From: Channa striata
Lineage: Eukaryota > Chordata > Actinopteri > Anabantiformes > Channidae
Direction of reading: 5' to 3'
Assembly: GCA_033026295.1 (NCBI GenBank)
Contig: CM065183.1
Coordinates: 1,736,001 to 1,800,000, forward strand
Length of the DNA stretch: 64,000 nucleotides
Part shown: in pieces, positions 11,440-23,400 of the stretch
Layout: each line of letters starts with the position of its first letter
Position numbering within the stretch: position 1 is the first letter of the stretch
The notes under the pieces: generated by a model
What the model was told of the DNA's origin: nothing
The model's database searches: none
What the model saw: only the letters and a program-made list of their open reading frames with translations
Made by a program: the position numbers and the translations under genes

Positions 11440-13566
11440 CTGCTCCTGCTCGTCATTGTCGGATTTTTAACTCTTCCACCGTTGGTCAGTTTTCTGCTGC
11501 CTTTAACCAATATACACTGTTGGTGACACGGAGGAACTTAGCTCCTGGTTTCACTCCTCTTGTTGTGCCTTACTGGACACTGTGGCCCCATTAAGAACTG
11601 TGCTGCCTAAAGCTAAAACTGAGCCTTGGCTCAGCAGCAGGACTCGTGAAGCTCGGCAAAAGTGTCGAAAAGCTGAGCGCAGGTGGAAGAAGGATGGGCT
11701 GCAGGTCTCCCTACAAATCCTAAAGGGCTGCTGGCATCAGTATCAAAACACTGTTAAAGACGCTAAAAAAGAATACCTCTCAAACATTATTGTGTCAAAT
11801 AGCCAAAATCCACGTGTGTTATTTAAGACAATTGATCTTGTTTTAAACCCCTCAACAAGATTATGCAGCCTGGAATCTTCTATTGAAATGTGCAATAATT
11901 TCCTGCACTTTTTTACTGAGAAGGTTGTCAACACAAGGGCCTCCATCTCAGCTCCTATCTCTCACCCATCTGATTGTGCTCCTTGTTTGGCTGTGTTTGA
12001 TATGTTTGAGCCCGTAACACTCTCACTTTTGGAGGAAGTGATTAGCCACATCAAGCCATCAGGCTCCCCTCGAGATGCTTTGCCTCCTCCTTTTCTTAAA
12101 GAGGTTTTCCCCAGTATAGCGCAGTTGGTTTTGCTAATTATAAACGGAAGCCTGACTTCTGGTGTCGTTCCGGGAAATTTCAAACATGCAGTGATACAAC
12201 CCCTGCTTAAGAAACCAGGTCTCGACCACACTGAGTTGGCTAATTTCAGGCCTATCTCCAAGCTGCCCTTCATCTCTAAAATCCTAGAGAAATTGTTTAT
12301 GTGCAGCTGAAATCTTTTTTAGCCGAGCAAAATCTTTTAGAGGTTTTTCAGTCCGGTTTTAAAGCCTTGCATAGCACAGAGTCAGCATTGATAAGGGTCT
12401 TTAATGACATTCTCCTAGCAACTGATGCTGGTGATTTTATGATCCTTGTTTTGCTAGATCTGACTGCTGCTTTTGATACTGTGGACCATAACATCTTATT
12501 AATACGGCTGCACCAGCTGGTGGGCATTCATGGTACCGCTTTGAAGTGGTTTAGGTCCTATTTGGCGGACAGAACCAAAAGTGTAAACCTTGCTGGTTAT
12601 GAATCATCTTCAGCCCCCCTGTTATATGGAGTTCCTCAAGGGTCAATTTTAGGGCCTCTCCTTTTTTCCCTGTATATACTTCCTCTAGGTTCCATCCTGA
12701 GGAAACATGGGATCTCCTTTCATTGTTATGCTGATGATACTCAAATTTATATGCCACTGAAGAAAAGTGATGACTTCAGTCTAAAATCACTTCTGTCATG
12801 CCTTAATGACATTAAGGAATGGATGGCACTAAGTTTTTTAAAGTTTAACAATAAAAAAACAGAGGTGATGGTGTTCGGTCCAAATGGCTCTGGTAAACCC
12901 TCCCTACTTGACCTTGGCCCTTTGGCACAGTTTGAAAAGCAGATTGTTTCAAATCTAGGTTTTAAGATGGACAGTGATTTTAAATTGCATCACCAAATTA
13001 GTGCCGTTGTTAAGTCTGGCTTTTTTCACCTTAGGCAGTTGGCTAAGGTGAAGCCTTTTGTTTCACGGCAGCACTTTGAAACAGTAATCCATGCCTTTAT
13101 TACATCTCGGCTGGATTACTGTAACGCACTGTATTTTGGGGTAAATCAATCCTCCCTTGCACGTCTTCAACTGGTCCAAAATGCTGCTGCTCGTCTCATG
13201 GTTGGGGCACGTAAGAGGGAGCACATAACTCCCATCCTGGCGACCCTCCACTGGTTGCCTGTGCATTTTAGGGTTCATTTTAAAATTCTTTTATTTGTTT
13301 TTAAATCTTTACACGGTCTTGCCCCCACTTATCTTGCCGAGCTACTTATCCCCTATGCTCCTTCCCGGTCTCTCAGGTCAGCTGACCAGCTTCTCCTGAC
13401 AGTACCTAAGTCACTGCGCAAGCCTAGAGGGGACAGAGCATTCGCCGTAGCAGCACCCAAACTGTGGAATGCCCTACCACTACACATTAGGCAGGCACCT
13501 TCATTGTCCATTTTTAAAACTTATTTGAAGACCCATTTTTATTCTCTGGCTTTTAATTCAGCATGA
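11440..13566 (+). pseudogene. L2 LINE reverse transcriptase and C-terminal domain, frameshifted
   Basis: The linker (11582 onward) leads into RT motifs: LLKKPGLDHTELANFRPISK (about 12208-12267) in one frame. After a frameshift at about 12296 come FQSGFKALHSTESAL, LVLLDLTAAFDTVDH, GVPQGSILGPLLF and the catalytic YADD (12727-12738). Downstream are TSRLDYCNALY, a block of the form LVQNAAARLMVG, and the C-terminal LWNALPLHIR with the stop after 13566. All polymerase aspartates are present in the last frame, so the only visible lesion in the polymerase is the frameshift. The family replicates through target-primed reverse transcription in the nucleus. Confidence 0.9.
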
Positions 13567-13729
13567 GGACTCTGTGTTTGTTCCTTTGTTTTACTCTCTT
13601 GTTTTATTGTCTATTTACTAGTCACTGTTTTACGTATTGTCTTGTTTTCTGTAGCTGTGTACAGCACTTTGATCAGCCAAAACTGTTTTAAAGGGCTTTA
13701 TAAATAAAGTTGAGTTGAGTTGAGTTGAA

Positions 13730-14371
13730 CTTCCATATTTTGCTAACCATTTTTGTGTTGTTTTAAACAAGCTTGTAGTCCTGGTTCGGTTTTTCAAGCT
13801 CCTAAACTTGCTTATGTCCTTTAAGCTTTTCATTTGTTCCGGCTATGTCATGTATGTCTCATTCATGTTCCTCACACACTGGTGTTTCACTTCATCTTGC
13901 ACCCACAGGGTTGGTATTCGTAACATTTAACACTTTGCCTTACCCACACCCATCTTTCGTCTTGCATTTGGGTCCTCTGGTTATTGAAAATGTGACAGAA
14001 TGTTCACTAACCTTCAAAAAAAAAATTCTGTCTTTCTCTAAACTTAACTAAAAGCATTGCTTGCGTAAACTTGACTAGTCGAGAATTGAGCTCAGGTCTT
14101 TAGTGCGCATGTCCAAACTCAAAATTGGACAGGCAACAGTGGGGTTAGTCTCTCTCAAAAGACAAAACACTGTGACCAAATGTTGCACATGTTGACAGGC
14201 AGACCAAAGTAGTTTAGATCTTCTCAAAAGACAAAACAAGGACCATGACTGTATTTTGAAGAAAATCATCTGGTGTTTTTTTGTATGCTCAAACAAAGGC
14301 ACTTGTCATCCACCTTTTAGCAAGTCTTAGTCAGTAACCAATTGATCCAGCATCAGATCCACACAATGTTC

Positions 14372-14372
<1 letters not shown>
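13730..14372. other. unassigned DNA between two retroelements
   Basis: No gene seen. The 16-base phrase TCTCAAAAGACAAAAC occurs twice (about 14152 and 14221), suggesting a small internal duplication. Confidence 0.4.

Positions 14373-14405
<33 letters not shown>
14373..14405. repeat. 33-nt poly(T) run
   Basis: An uninterrupted T homopolymer. On the minus strand this is a poly(A) run, which can mark the 3' end of a minus-strand retrosequence lying at higher coordinates. I see no AATAAA signal within reach, so it may be a simple homopolymer. Confidence 0.85.
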
Positions 14406-14406
<1 letters not shown>

Positions 14407-14839
14407 AGTGTAGCAATCCAGCTTTGTTCATATACTTTTCAGAAATATATACAGAAGCAATGTTCACTGTTTAATTTGTCACCGGGCACCATGCACTACA
14501 GCTGGGTTCAACAATCATGCTGTGACATGTACTGAATCAAATGTAGGTGGCTTACATCTGTGTTGTGGCTCAAAAGGTGATGTGAAGGTATGTGAAAAAA
14601 ATGTGTGCTGAACCAATCAGATCAACAAATAAGAAGAACACTGCTCACTGGAGAGTGTGGAGAACTGAACAACGTCCTCTGCAAGTCTACAGACAATGCA
14701 CACTCACCTAGCTGCCATTGTGCTCACTGACGGATACTATGCCAATGGTTGGAGTGGCTATAAGATCTCCTGACAAACTGATAGAAACCATAGTTATCCA
14801 AGAATAGATAACAAATGGACAAAAAACTCCTACTTTATA
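14406..14839. other. unassigned flank of the Ty3/Gypsy relic
   Basis: No coding similarity recognised. In a Gmr1-like element reverse transcriptase would be expected here, after integrase on the minus strand, but I could not find RT motifs. Confidence 0.35.
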
Positions 14840-15345
14840 TAAGGTTTTCATTCTGGCCTCTGATCCCTTTAGATTGTCTTTTGCTATTTCACAAGCAGAG
14901 CATTATCTAAACTTAAAATTGCAAACGTAATCAAACATATAGTTTTTGACTCCTTCTTTAACCACTTCCCTGTTTACAGCTTTCAGGAACCATACAAAGT
15001 GTGAGCAAACACCTGCTCACATGAACAAATCCCCAGCATTTCTTACTGCAAAGAGCAACATGTGAACACCTTTGTCTCAATCTTTTTTAAACTCCAGACA
15101 GCAAGTGCGCAACATTGACTTTAATGTCTGAAAACATTTGAGCGCCCCTTGACCCCTGTCCCAAACAGTATGTCTTTTTAAATCCCAAATGATCAGTAAG
15201 AGCATTTTCATGTGTCAGGCTCAAGACTTCTTTTCAATATAAACATGGAATTACAAGCTGAGTTAGAGATCTCGGGGTATTATTTACCTCATGAACATAT
15301 CATCTCCAACAAAATAACCTTTTGAAATTGACTCCTCATCCTCAT
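14840..15345 (-). pseudogene. Ty3/Gypsy (Gmr1-like) integrase relic
   Basis: The minus-strand translation, shifting frames, shows GYFVGDDMFMR (15322-15288), resembling the GYFL..LLVRKW phrase that precedes the integrase in this group. Next comes LTHENALTDHLGFKKTY (about 15222-15166), which resembles the zinc-binding start with its H...H. Then VFAHTLYGS (about 15020-14995) and MFDYVCNFKFR plus AKDNLKGSEARMKTLYK (about 14960-14850) resemble the C-terminal part. The catalytic core between about 15165 and 15025 is mostly deleted, so no catalytic triad can be read. Multiple stops and frameshifts make this a pseudogene. Confidence 0.6.
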
Positions 15346-15900
15346 CAAAAACTGCAATTTCAAAGAAATGTACATAATTTTTTTTAGCTCAGTCATCAAC
15401 TAGCTTTTCCACACTTATTCTTGCCAGATGCTGGAGAAAGGTCATCGTCTGACCCCCAAAGAAAATTTTCACTTAAATCAATGTTTTTGTTTAGACCAAA
15501 TTGTTGGAAACCAGGATGCAGACTCACCAGAAACAAAATGTGACTCCACACAAACCTTATCAAGAGGCAGGCCTGCGTTTTCTATGCCCAATCCTAACAC
15601 AGGGACGTCGAAAGAAACAGCAGATTTATCAGCAAAGGGGGGCAGGGAGATGACATCTATGACAAAAGGTCTGCAAAACCATTAGACAAATTTTCTGCAG
15701 TTGTTTCATCAATGCAGTCCTAACCCTTAGACAAGTAGAGTTGCTACTACAGCTACCCTCAGACAGTTCACCCAAACCTGCACCACTGTCTTTACTGTTC
15801 CCATTTAAATTATCAAAAGGTTTAATGTGACTGAAACATTGATTGGGAAAAACAGGGGAATGAAAAAAAATCATCCTCTTACATCATCAACAACAGCTTT
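15346..15900 (-). pseudogene. Ty3/Gypsy protease region relic
   Basis: The minus strand at about 15660-15440 reads VPVLGLGIENAGLPLDKVCVESHFVSG, which has the spacing of the retrotransposon protease phrase (VLVxGIGMxxVxVPLHKVxLxSxLVxG). Upstream, 15870-15690, is a Ser/Gly-rich stretch consistent with the gag-protease linker. The DTGA/DSGA active-site triplet is not readable; an insertion or frameshift falls near the expected place. The segment joins the gag relic upstream and the integrase relic downstream with no RT between. Confidence 0.5.
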
Positions 15901-16019
15901 ACAAACGTGAGAACCTCTAGTTTTATTCCAATATGTTGACACAATGTCCAGAAGACCATTTTAAATTCTTCCTTTAAAATCTGTTGGTTAAGTTGCACAG
16001 AATCTTAAATACCCTGTGA

Positions 16020-16640
16020 AGCACCAGTGATTAAAAAGCTTCTCCTAACAAAGTCTGATGCCATTTCATTTTCAGCCAATGAAAGTTCTGTCGGTAAGCC
16101 TTTGGCAGCAGTTCACATGCCCTTAATGCAGCAGTTTTTACTTTATCAAAATCAAGGCAGTCAGCATCTGACAATGATGAATAAACTGCAAGTACTTTAC
16201 AAACAAGAACTGACTTCATAAATGTCCACACCATTTTGGGTCAGTTTGGTACCCACTTGCTCAAAGTAAAATATTTATGAACGTTGCTCTCATTAAAAGA
16301 AAGAACCAAAAAAAATGTTACTGCTCACATCAAAACTGGGTGAAATTAGTGTAACTTGCAAAATAACACCAAGTTCAAATTTATACAAGAAAACTGGTAT
16401 TTGTTTTGTTCAATTTAAATTCAAGATCTTTATATCTTACTGTTTCAACAATACTTTTTGCAAAATTCCTTTTATCAACCAAGGCTAGATTGTCTCAACA
16501 GATTGTCTTTAGTGCATCAATGAAACCAGAAATGGTGTTTAAACAAATTTCTATTATAGAGTCAGTGCACAAAATAGCTTTAGATAACTATAACTGCTAT
16601 TAAACACATCTCTGCAAACCTTCCAAATCAAACCTCACCA
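16020..16640 (-). pseudogene. Ty3/Gypsy gag relic with SCAN-like capsid domain
   Basis: Minus strand 16300-16031 holds an open stretch reading SVLVCKVLAVYSSLSD, then DKVKTAALRACELLPKAYRQ. The KVK.A.LRAYELVPEAYRQ.F block is the signature of the capsid C-terminal fold shared by Gmr1-like retrotransposon Gag and the vertebrate SCAN domain. Just upstream NESNVHKYF matches the usual N..DVEKYF lead-in. Farther upstream (16320-16620) only faint, frameshifted similarity remains. It formed the virus-like particle shell in the ancestral element; this copy is broken. Confidence 0.7.
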
Positions 16641-16860
16641 ACTCTGCTAATAAATTTACACAAAGCACAAAAGGTGACACACAGTGCTGAAACCTTCAGA
16701 ATCCATGGGCATACAGCCACTCAAATCCAGGTATTATCAAAATCTGAAATTTTGATACACATTTCTAGGTTATGGGTTTGATAATGACAACAAAGCTGTA
16801 TACAAGATAAGACAGCAAGATGTAGTAAAGTACCTGCACCTGACTGTCTTTTTGTTTAAT

Positions 16861-16877
16861 TTTTTTTTTTTTTTTTT
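16861..16877. repeat. 17-nt poly(T) run
   Basis: A T homopolymer just beyond the gag relic. It may or may not belong to an inserted retrosequence. Confidence 0.8.
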
Positions 16878-17279
16878 ACCAAGCTATGGAATACAATACA
16901 TCAACCTCACACACTCTGATGACAAGAAGTGATGAAAACCCTATGACTGAAAGAGTCCAAATGCTATTCATGTTCACAAACCATTATTCAATAAATCCTT
17001 GACAAACTTGGAAAGAGATGTTCCTTTTTCTGTAATATGTACCATCTCCTCAAAACCTTTACAATGAGATACAGTTATTCCAATCACGGTTTCTGGTCGT
17101 CATTTGAAAGACTTGACACCAATGGAAATCCTGTAACACGCATTTAAATGAGCCCTATTGTTTTATAATGGAGTCCAAAGGTTGGCCAACAATATGCTTA
17201 AGTAAGGTAAAAACATTTAAATGAATGAATGTCATTGCAAGTTTCATTTTGATGGATAATATTTTCTGACCGTCCTCGT

Positions 17280-17760
17280 GTTCCAAAGAAAGTTTGACTG
17301 CTGATTCCTCTAAGCCATCCTCCCAACTTCTAGCTCATCAGCATGCTGATGTGGTCTGTCTCCTAATGCCTGGATACGCCCTTATTTGGGCCCAAGGTTA
17401 GCTCTCTGACATTTCGAGCTGATTAAGAATTTGCCTGGGCTGTAACCTTTGCATGGCGTGAATTTAGCTGTCATTGCATTAGCGCTTCCATTATCATGCA
17501 GTCACATCTAATCTCACCTGGAGCTGCGGGCCTTCCTTATAGATGGGAAGGCTTCTAAGAGCCTCTTAATGTATGTGAGGATCATTTGAATAAAGATCAG
17601 ATTTGCAGTTACGGCTGTGGGCGAGGTGTTTAGCTAAGGCCAAATCAAATCAATGTCATTAGAAAAAAGATTCCTATTTTCTGGCTGAATTATACCTCAT
17701 TTGTACTTCCATTTAATAAGATAATGAGAATTTGACCAAAGAAGAGCCCGTTGCTACTTG
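17280..17760. other. candidate conserved non-coding element
   Basis: This block has no transposon similarity and no low-complexity sequence. It has a balanced base composition unlike its AT-rich flanks, with phrases such as TCATTAGCA-type and TAAT-rich homeodomain-like sites (for example CATTAGCGCTTCCATTATC, about 17477-17495). Its texture resembles ancient vertebrate enhancers. Conservation cannot be tested here, so this is a judgement of composition only. Confidence 0.25.
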
Positions 17761-19984
17761 TAATTCGCATGTTGTTGATTAAAGGATGGTGGATGGGGTC
17801 TGCAGGAAAAAAGAAGGCTTATATTGAATGAGACTTATATCATATATTTATAGATTGATTTTGACTTGTTCAGGAATACAGTTCATCATATTTTAGTGCT
17901 GACCACAAATGCTGCAAAACAATTGTCTTGAAGTTGACTTTTACACTGTTGTTATCAAGCAGATAATTACATTCACTACTTTTTCTCTGACTTCACTGTG
18001 TAACGTGTTTTATTGTACTAAACATCACATCACATTTTAGTTTTTCTTTTTTTTTTATTTTGCCTGTATAGGCAGTATATATAGTAGGACAACAATAATT
18101 CTGGAGGCTGGAAATCTCTCATTGCAAAACACTGACCAGGACAGTCTCCGGTGTTGTATTTCCTAACACAAAAGCAGAGCAGACACGGAGAGAATTAAAA
18201 GCCTAACCGTGTGATAGTTTGCAGCTTCAGCAGTGGAAGGTTGGAGATGTCAGCAAGGGACATGTGCAAGTTTGAACCCTGCCGCTCTGAAATGTAAACT
18301 CTGCTCAAGGGTTGTGCTGCATGACAAAGACAAAGCTCCATCTTCCAAAACACCTGTGACCCCCAACCTCCCCTGGAGCCCCCGACTGCCTTTGATTCAG
18401 ATCCAACACATCTCTCCTGATGCCTCTCCACTGCCTCTGGGTTTGAAACCAGGCAAAGCTGCAACTTGACAAGCCTCTGGATCTAGTTTGGTGTGTGCAA
18501 TTCTTTTTTCTTTTTAATCATTGTCTGGGTCACCTTTTTTTTCCTTGCTTTTTTTATCCATGTGCCTGAGAGACATGACTGAGAAATAATAATATCTTAT
18601 CAAAAAAGTGCTAAGAAATGAGCAGTGAAATGATAATTACAAAAATTACAGGGTATTATGTTTTAATTGAAAGCAGCAGCACAATGTAGGCAAATGGTCC
18701 AAAAAATTAAAACGCAATTCGGCACATGTGTTTATCCAAGAACGAACTATTTCATTGATGAGCTTTAAGAAATGCTTGGTGTTTATGTACAGCTCCACAC
18801 AGAAATGACCAAGTTAAAATATGCAGAGACAACAAAAATTCAAAAGGTTGTGACGACAAACAATGTAGTCACATTAGAAAAGGCTCTTTCCCTGTGGTTT
18901 AAGTGAAATGATGGTGTGTATGTGTGTTTGTTTAAATGCAGGGCTTGCTTTGGCTGGAGTTTTGCCTTCTGTGTTTTTAGTTTTGTACTTAGTTTTGAGA
19001 AAATGAGCAATACGTTGAAAATCTAAAATATGAATTAGGCTGTGAAAATCATGTAGCTGTAGTTTTTAAGATTCAAAGAACTGCTCAAACAAATACAGCA
19101 CAGTGAAAAAATAACCTTCCATTAAAAAAGAGTATTGTTGTTTTTTTATGTAATGTTGGTGCATGTTGTTTTAGAAGTGACCTGGTTACTGACCAGCCTA
19201 GTAACCCGTTATAGTGCCAGGCACCAGTGTGTTGGCTGCTGGATCTTACAATCGTACCACAATGTTTACGATCAGAAACACTGGACTATAACTTTGCATT
19301 TGATTGACTTTGGGTACAAAGACAGTCTCCGCTATCCTGTGTAGTCATCTGCCATGAATACCCTCCCATCAGCTTTGACCAACTCCTTACTTGATAATGC
19401 AGGTGTAGTTTGCACTACTTTTGTAGCTTTACTAACCAAACTACATTTTTCCTTAGGATAACTTCTTTCAGTGTGAAGTTGCGTCATAAATTTGAATAGA
19501 ATACCTTCTTAAAAGGCGTGGCGCTCCTCAAAGCAGATGTAGAGACTGTAAACAGGCAAACGTCCAAACAGTCAGTGTTTGATTTGCAGGAGCATCAGCC
19601 ACTCTAAGAACACTTAGTGCAGCAAAGGCAACAATCTGGAAGGCAATGATAACATTTCCTAATCACACACTGTGTCAGCGGAAAGCAGAAGCTGCTGCAG
19701 GTGGCAGCTAACCAAGAGGGATAGATGGACACAACAAGTACACGCAATACAGGAACTACACTTTGGAAATAACCCCTCTGTAACAGTGTGTCTTTCTTTA
19801 GTGGATTTATTACCCCAGAATGCAATCAGACAGACTCACTGCTGGCTGTTTTAGAGAACACCTACACTAGCACAGGTACTTTGTACTGTTGCCATCAGAC
19901 ACCAGAACTTACTGTCCATCACTGCATCCAGCAAACCTAAAAAAAAACAAATGTCTGTGGACTTAATTACTTGTAACAGCCTGG
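17761..19984. other. unassigned intergenic DNA
   Basis: No gene or repeat family recognised. The 18195-18470 segment is open in two frames on opposite strands without recognisable domains. T-rich runs lie at 18045-18060 and 18530-18555. Confidence 0.4.
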
Positions 19985-20230
19985 TGGCTCAATGAGTAGA
20001 AGAAGAAGATAAACCTTATTCATCACTTCGATCACATATACATTTGCACGTACATTTTTGTCCTCTGCATTTGACCCATCCCTCTGGGGGGAGCAGTGGG
20101 CTGCCCCAGCTGGCGCCCGGGGAGCTAGTGCTGGGTCTCTACCTGGTGGGTAGACTGGGGATTACAGCTACACTGAGATTTGGTCCTGCATCGTCCATTT
20201 TACCCTCCAGCTGCTCAACCCATTAAGCTT
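19985..20230. repeat. dispersed fish repeat, SINE-like
   Basis: The phrase TTGTCCTCTGCATTTGACCC (20059-20078), followed by GGGGGGAGCAGTGGGCTGCC and GGGAGCTAGTGCTGGG, belongs to a repeat seen widely in fish genomes. An AAACCTTATTCATCAC lead-in precedes it. I do not know its formal name, and boundaries are approximate. Confidence 0.5.
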
Positions 20231-20326
20231 ATTCAAATCCCAGCAGACACACCAGGTGTGTCCCTGGCTGCACACTGGTTAAATTCAGAGCAAACATTTC
20301 ATTGTAACATGTATATATACTCATAG

Positions 20327-20487
20327 ACATAATAAAGTCCAGACTATACGGATATTTAGAGAAACCCCAACAAATCCCCCTTGAGCAGCTATAGGCAACA
20401 GTGGAGAGGAAAAACTCCCTTTACCGAAAGAAACCTCCAGCAGAACCAGGCTCAGGGTGGGCGAACATCTGCCTTGACCAGTTGGGT
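20327..20487 (-). mobile_element. L2 3'-UTR fragment (161 bp)
   Basis: It aligns end to end with 57879-58039, the 3' UTR of the minus-strand L2 described below, sharing for example AACAAATCCCCCTTGAGCA and AACCTCCAGCAGAACCAGGC. It starts at ACATAATAAAGTC and lacks the last approximately 70 bases including the TTGAA tail. It also lacks all coding sequence. No target duplication was found. Confidence 0.8.
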
Positions 20488-23400
20488 CAGTTTACATATT
20501 GGATGGATGAATCTTATCTTATTTGATTTGACCTTGATTAGTTTGTAAATCCCACCATGACTTTTTTCTCACAAAAATAGGTCAGGAGTGCAGTATAAGA
20601 ACACAGGAGGTTGTCTTCTTTCAATGGAAAGTGTTTTGACTGCTTGACTGCTGCTGGTAACACTGGCAGTGATAAAAGGTGAATTAGAGTCATGGAAGCA
20701 AATCATTCAGTGGGGCTGCTATCAGTTCTCGTCTTCCAGCAGGTTCTCATCAATTGACTGACAACTGTCACAGTTAAAAATGAATGTAGAATTACAACCT
20801 TGTGTTTTGTTTATGTTGCATGATTTTTGCGTTCAGGTTTGTATATGAATTCTTGAATTCAATTTCATTCTCTGAGAGCAGGTGGACATTCTTTCTGAGC
20901 AATGGAAACAAATTGGAAGGCAGGTGGGTGGCTGGCATGGGTACTGAAGGGAACCAGGTCCACCAGAGCACCACAGGTATTGTGTGAGTATCCTACGTAT
21001 CTAAGTATAAAGCCCATGGCCATTTGGTGTGTGTGAACAGTAACTGCTAGCTTTAGATGTTCCCGGTCCGGACAGAAGTTCTGCATGCTGCAGAGTGGGA
21101 GATGCTCCCCTCCTTTCACTCCCTTTCTCTCCTTATACCTTCTTTGAGTTGACTTCAAATTGTCTCCTAATTGTGTTTTAAATTCCATATTTTAAGTAAA
21201 GTTTATTATAATTAAGCATTTAGTAAATTATGTGTTTTGAAAGTTTTATTTATTTTTTTTTAATTGTTTTTTATGAACCTGTGCATGTTAACACAGGTTT
21301 GCAGCTTTTCATCAAAATTATTTCGAGACCAGCACGTACATGTGCACAAAATCTCATGATCCCTTGAATCATAAAAAAAAAAAAAAAGTTTTAAAAAGCA
21401 AAATTTCACTTCTGGTCTTCTCATTTACTTTAAGTGGACACACTCCCACTGCGCTAATCATTGTAATTTACAAAGTGTTGGAATGGTGTTTTTTGATAAA
21501 GTCCAATTAGCTGAAGGAGATTTTACATGACGGGTGGAGGCACAAATGAACAATCGTATGTATGACTGAGACAGATCCATGGACTCCCTGTAGATTTTGT
21601 GCTGGGAAAAGAACCAGCAGAAGCAAAATGACTCTGATTAATGTTGAAAGTTCAAAGTTGAGACACGCTGTGGCTCTCGATGACTCCTATCCGCTTCACT
21701 TTTCCGAAACAGGGCTTTTTCCCTCCGTCACATTGTACCTCTTCTACAGTCATTGAGAGCTAAATTGCCCTGCTGCAGTGTTCTGCTTCCCCAAGGAGCT
21801 CACTTTCATCTTTGTTCCCTTTTTGTAGAAAGTGGAAGCTTGTGTTTTTGTAGATACAGTAAAAGCTAGTGGAAGGAATGAGCAGCAGAATTGTGTATGC
21901 ATAAAACAAAAAGCATATTTTGTATCTGTGTAACCTCCCCTTCTTTATGTGTTTGCCTGTGTGTCATTTTGTCACCAAAATGTTATGTAATATGCAAACA
22001 GTGTTTGTACTTTCCTCATTTAAGCCCAGGATTAAATGTATTGTTCACACTCTGCTCACTTTGCATCCGGCAAGTGTGTGAGTGTGAAGGTCAGTGCTGC
22101 AGGTCACAGGACTGTGTTGCCACAGCAAAGCCCAGTGTTGTTGGCAACGTGTGGGATGCTCACATTAGAGAAATGAAGCAGTTGCCGCTGTGGCTGCTGC
22201 TGGTTGAAGCTGGAGGCAGATGTCAAGAGGCAGGCTCCCAGAGGGCAGAGAGGATTAGCAGGTCAGGAGCGCCGCTCTCTGCTGCTCCTGTCATCTTTAG
22301 TTTCTCTGGAGTTTTATTGCTCTTGGCAGACTGTCACTTCCAGGTATGACATATTAGGGAGTGAGTTTATTATTTGTTTGTGCTGGATGTGCAGTGCTGC
22401 ACAGATCAGATTAGCTTTATGCACAAGGTGTGTGATGTTAAATTTTTCAAATTTGTGAAAACAAAAATGAAAGGAATGGCTTTTGGAATCTACAAAGGAA
22501 GGTGGTAGCAAAATGCAGTGCTTTGCACACATTAGTACCATAACATTTTATATTTAAAGGAAGTGCAAACAATTTCAGGAAATGTGTTTATCCCAAATAT
22601 ATATAATACATAAGAGCAAAAAAGAAAAAAGGGGAGCCTTGATAGCTCTTAATAGCAAGACCTGCTTAAAAAAGCTAAAATTGTACCAGCATCCCAAATG
22701 TATGTTATCGTTTGGGAGCCACCAGCTAGTAATTAAACCTAGAACAGTGTGTAAGGAGGAGGCTGGGGTGGTGGATGGGCCAACAGAGCAAAAGTGATCT
22801 TTGATCATTGTTTTTTGTTAGGTACAGTTTTTGCCATAATTACCATATTTAGCATATTGAAATACTTTACTTTATTTCTCATTGCTTTTTTATTTATTTA
22901 CCTTTTTGTGTGTGAGACAGACCCAATAGCTAATTCGGGCTAAATGTGAGTAGAGAAACTTTGTGGTGTGTTTTAGAGTCTGCGTACGGTTTGTCAAAAA
23001 TATGATATAAAGTTATCACCTAAGTATTCTAGTAAAAGTGTCATTTTGTCATTGTTAGAGTACAGTGCACTGATTAGTAGAAACGATGGTGATTTATGAG
23101 AACAAAGAGCTGTCGAGTCAGGTCCAGCCAGTCAAAACACCCTGCAGTGTCAGTCAGCTCTCTGCTGTTTGTCCCTGTGTGTCTGTCCTCTGAAAAGACA
23201 CACATAAATAATTCAAGGTCATCTCAATCTCTTCAGGTCACCGGGTCATTTCCTTGTTTAGCAAGTGGAGGTTTTTATGTAGGCGCATATATGTGTGTGT
23301 GTGTGTTATCAGCAGAGATGAGATTACACAGTTTGGTGGGAAACAGGAGAGAAAGCTCAAACAAAGAAAGGCCTCTTCAGTCCCTCTCCACTTACTGGCT

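Larger units (their letters stand above)
10100..13729 (+). mobile_element. L2-clade LINE, nearly full length, inactivated
   Basis: This is one non-LTR retrotransposon read left to right: a 5' leader ending AGAAAGATGGCGCC, an N-terminal basic region, an apurinic-type endonuclease, reverse transcriptase, and a short 3' UTR. The 3' end reads TTTATAAATAAAG followed by a TTGAG microsatellite tail (13709-13729), typical of fish L2 elements. The reading frame is interrupted by a stop after 10633 and by frameshifts near 11000-11040, 11420-11580 and about 12296. The copy therefore cannot make its protein, but the breaks are few and it looks relatively young. The 5' boundary is uncertain (about 10085-10290), and I found no target-site duplication. 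Confidence 0.85.

Noticed and set aside
21891..22349. 152-codon open frame ending near a CAGGTATG donor-like site
   Set aside because: Low-complexity start, no recognisable domain, and the donor is weak and unaccompanied by an acceptor.
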